Source: Oppiella nova | Taxonomy: Eukaryota > Arthropoda > Arachnida > Sarcoptiformes > Oppiidae | NCBI GenBank assembly: GCA_905397405.1 | Contig: CAJPVJ010000776.1 | Span: 1-20,573, forward strand | Reading direction: 5' to 3' | Length of the DNA stretch: 20,573 nt | In this document: positions 20,465 to 20,573 of the stretch, piece after piece | Position numbering within the stretch: the stretch's first letter is position 1 | How the letters are laid out: each line of letters begins with the position of its first letter | Program-made: the position numbers and the translations under genes | The notes under the pieces: generated by a model | What the model was told of the DNA's origin: nothing | Databases searched by the model: none | The model's input: only the letters and a program-made list of their open reading frames with translations

Positions 20465-20573
20465 TTTGGCTAATAAACTTTTGAGGTTAACATTCAATTA
20501 ATACTCCAAACCCTAACAAGTTTCACACTTATTTTGCATAAATAATGAGTGTATATGCAAAACCTTTGGCTTT
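20465..20573. repeat. Inverted copy of R1 (partial), 3' of the intact acidic-protein gene
   Basis: Matches the end of R1 (11154-11262) in reverse complement and is cut by the window edge. An AATAAA at 20472-20477, 180 bases after the stop codon, is a plausible poly(A) signal for the gene and lies at the repeat's start. Confidence 0.8.

Larger units (their letters stand above)
18883..20573. repeat. Right arm of inverted repeat B (continues past the window)
   Basis: Reverse complement of 11154-12838, starting sharply at 18883 and still matching at the last base. It contains the inverted form of direct repeat R2, the intact acidic-protein gene and the first ~109 bases of the inverted form of R1. 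Confidence 0.95.

Overview
The window looks like nuclear DNA from an arthropod. The sequence is very AT-rich and intron-bearing, and coding blocks stand out as islands of much higher GC. There are many (GA)n/(CT)n tracts, and no sign of operons or ribosome-binding sites. Gene style and the ionotropic glutamate receptor sequence suggest a mite-like arachnid, but the species cannot be named from this window.

Layout. (1) Positions 1-6060 form a long inverted repeat: a left arm at 1-1305, a unique spacer of about 3.4 kb, and a right arm at about 4749-6060. A plus-strand gene for an unrecognised four-pass membrane protein with a proline-rich tail (4300-5166) starts in the spacer and ends in the right arm. 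The left arm holds a minus-strand copy of only the last ~140 codons (888-1304). (2) 6061-10925 is AT-rich non-coding DNA with microsatellites and small hairpins. (3) About 11154-12838 and 18883-20573 are the arms of a second, larger inverted repeat that runs off the right edge. Each arm carries a copy of an unrecognised acidic, probably disordered protein gene. The right copy (19742-20293, +) is intact, and the left copy (11422-11974, -) has a one-base insertion that truncates it. Each copy is flanked by direct repeats of about 320 bp. (4) Between these arms lie the first three coding exons of an AMPA/kainate-type ionotropic glutamate receptor (14415-14547, 18017-18166, 18531-18631, +), with a 3.5-kb first intron. 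The right-hand acidic-protein gene would lie inside or beyond the third intron of this receptor gene.

Most striking observation. In the first inverted repeat, the right-arm block 4749-4876 is not the reverse complement of its left-arm counterpart 1178-1305, as the rest of the arm is. It is the plain reversal of it, base for base (128 of 128 positions). Equivalently, the block has been complemented in place without being turned round. The register of the arms is unbroken across the block, and the block ends exactly where arm homology ends. The left version reads as a sensible charged cytoplasmic linker in frame with the downstream tail; the right version replaces about 42 residues of the membrane protein with unrelated sequence. 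No established DNA rearrangement does this, so it is either an artefact or edit in the sequence, or something truly new. It is the one item here most worth checking against raw reads.

The genes do not form an obvious pathway. The receptor is neuronal; the other two families are unassigned.
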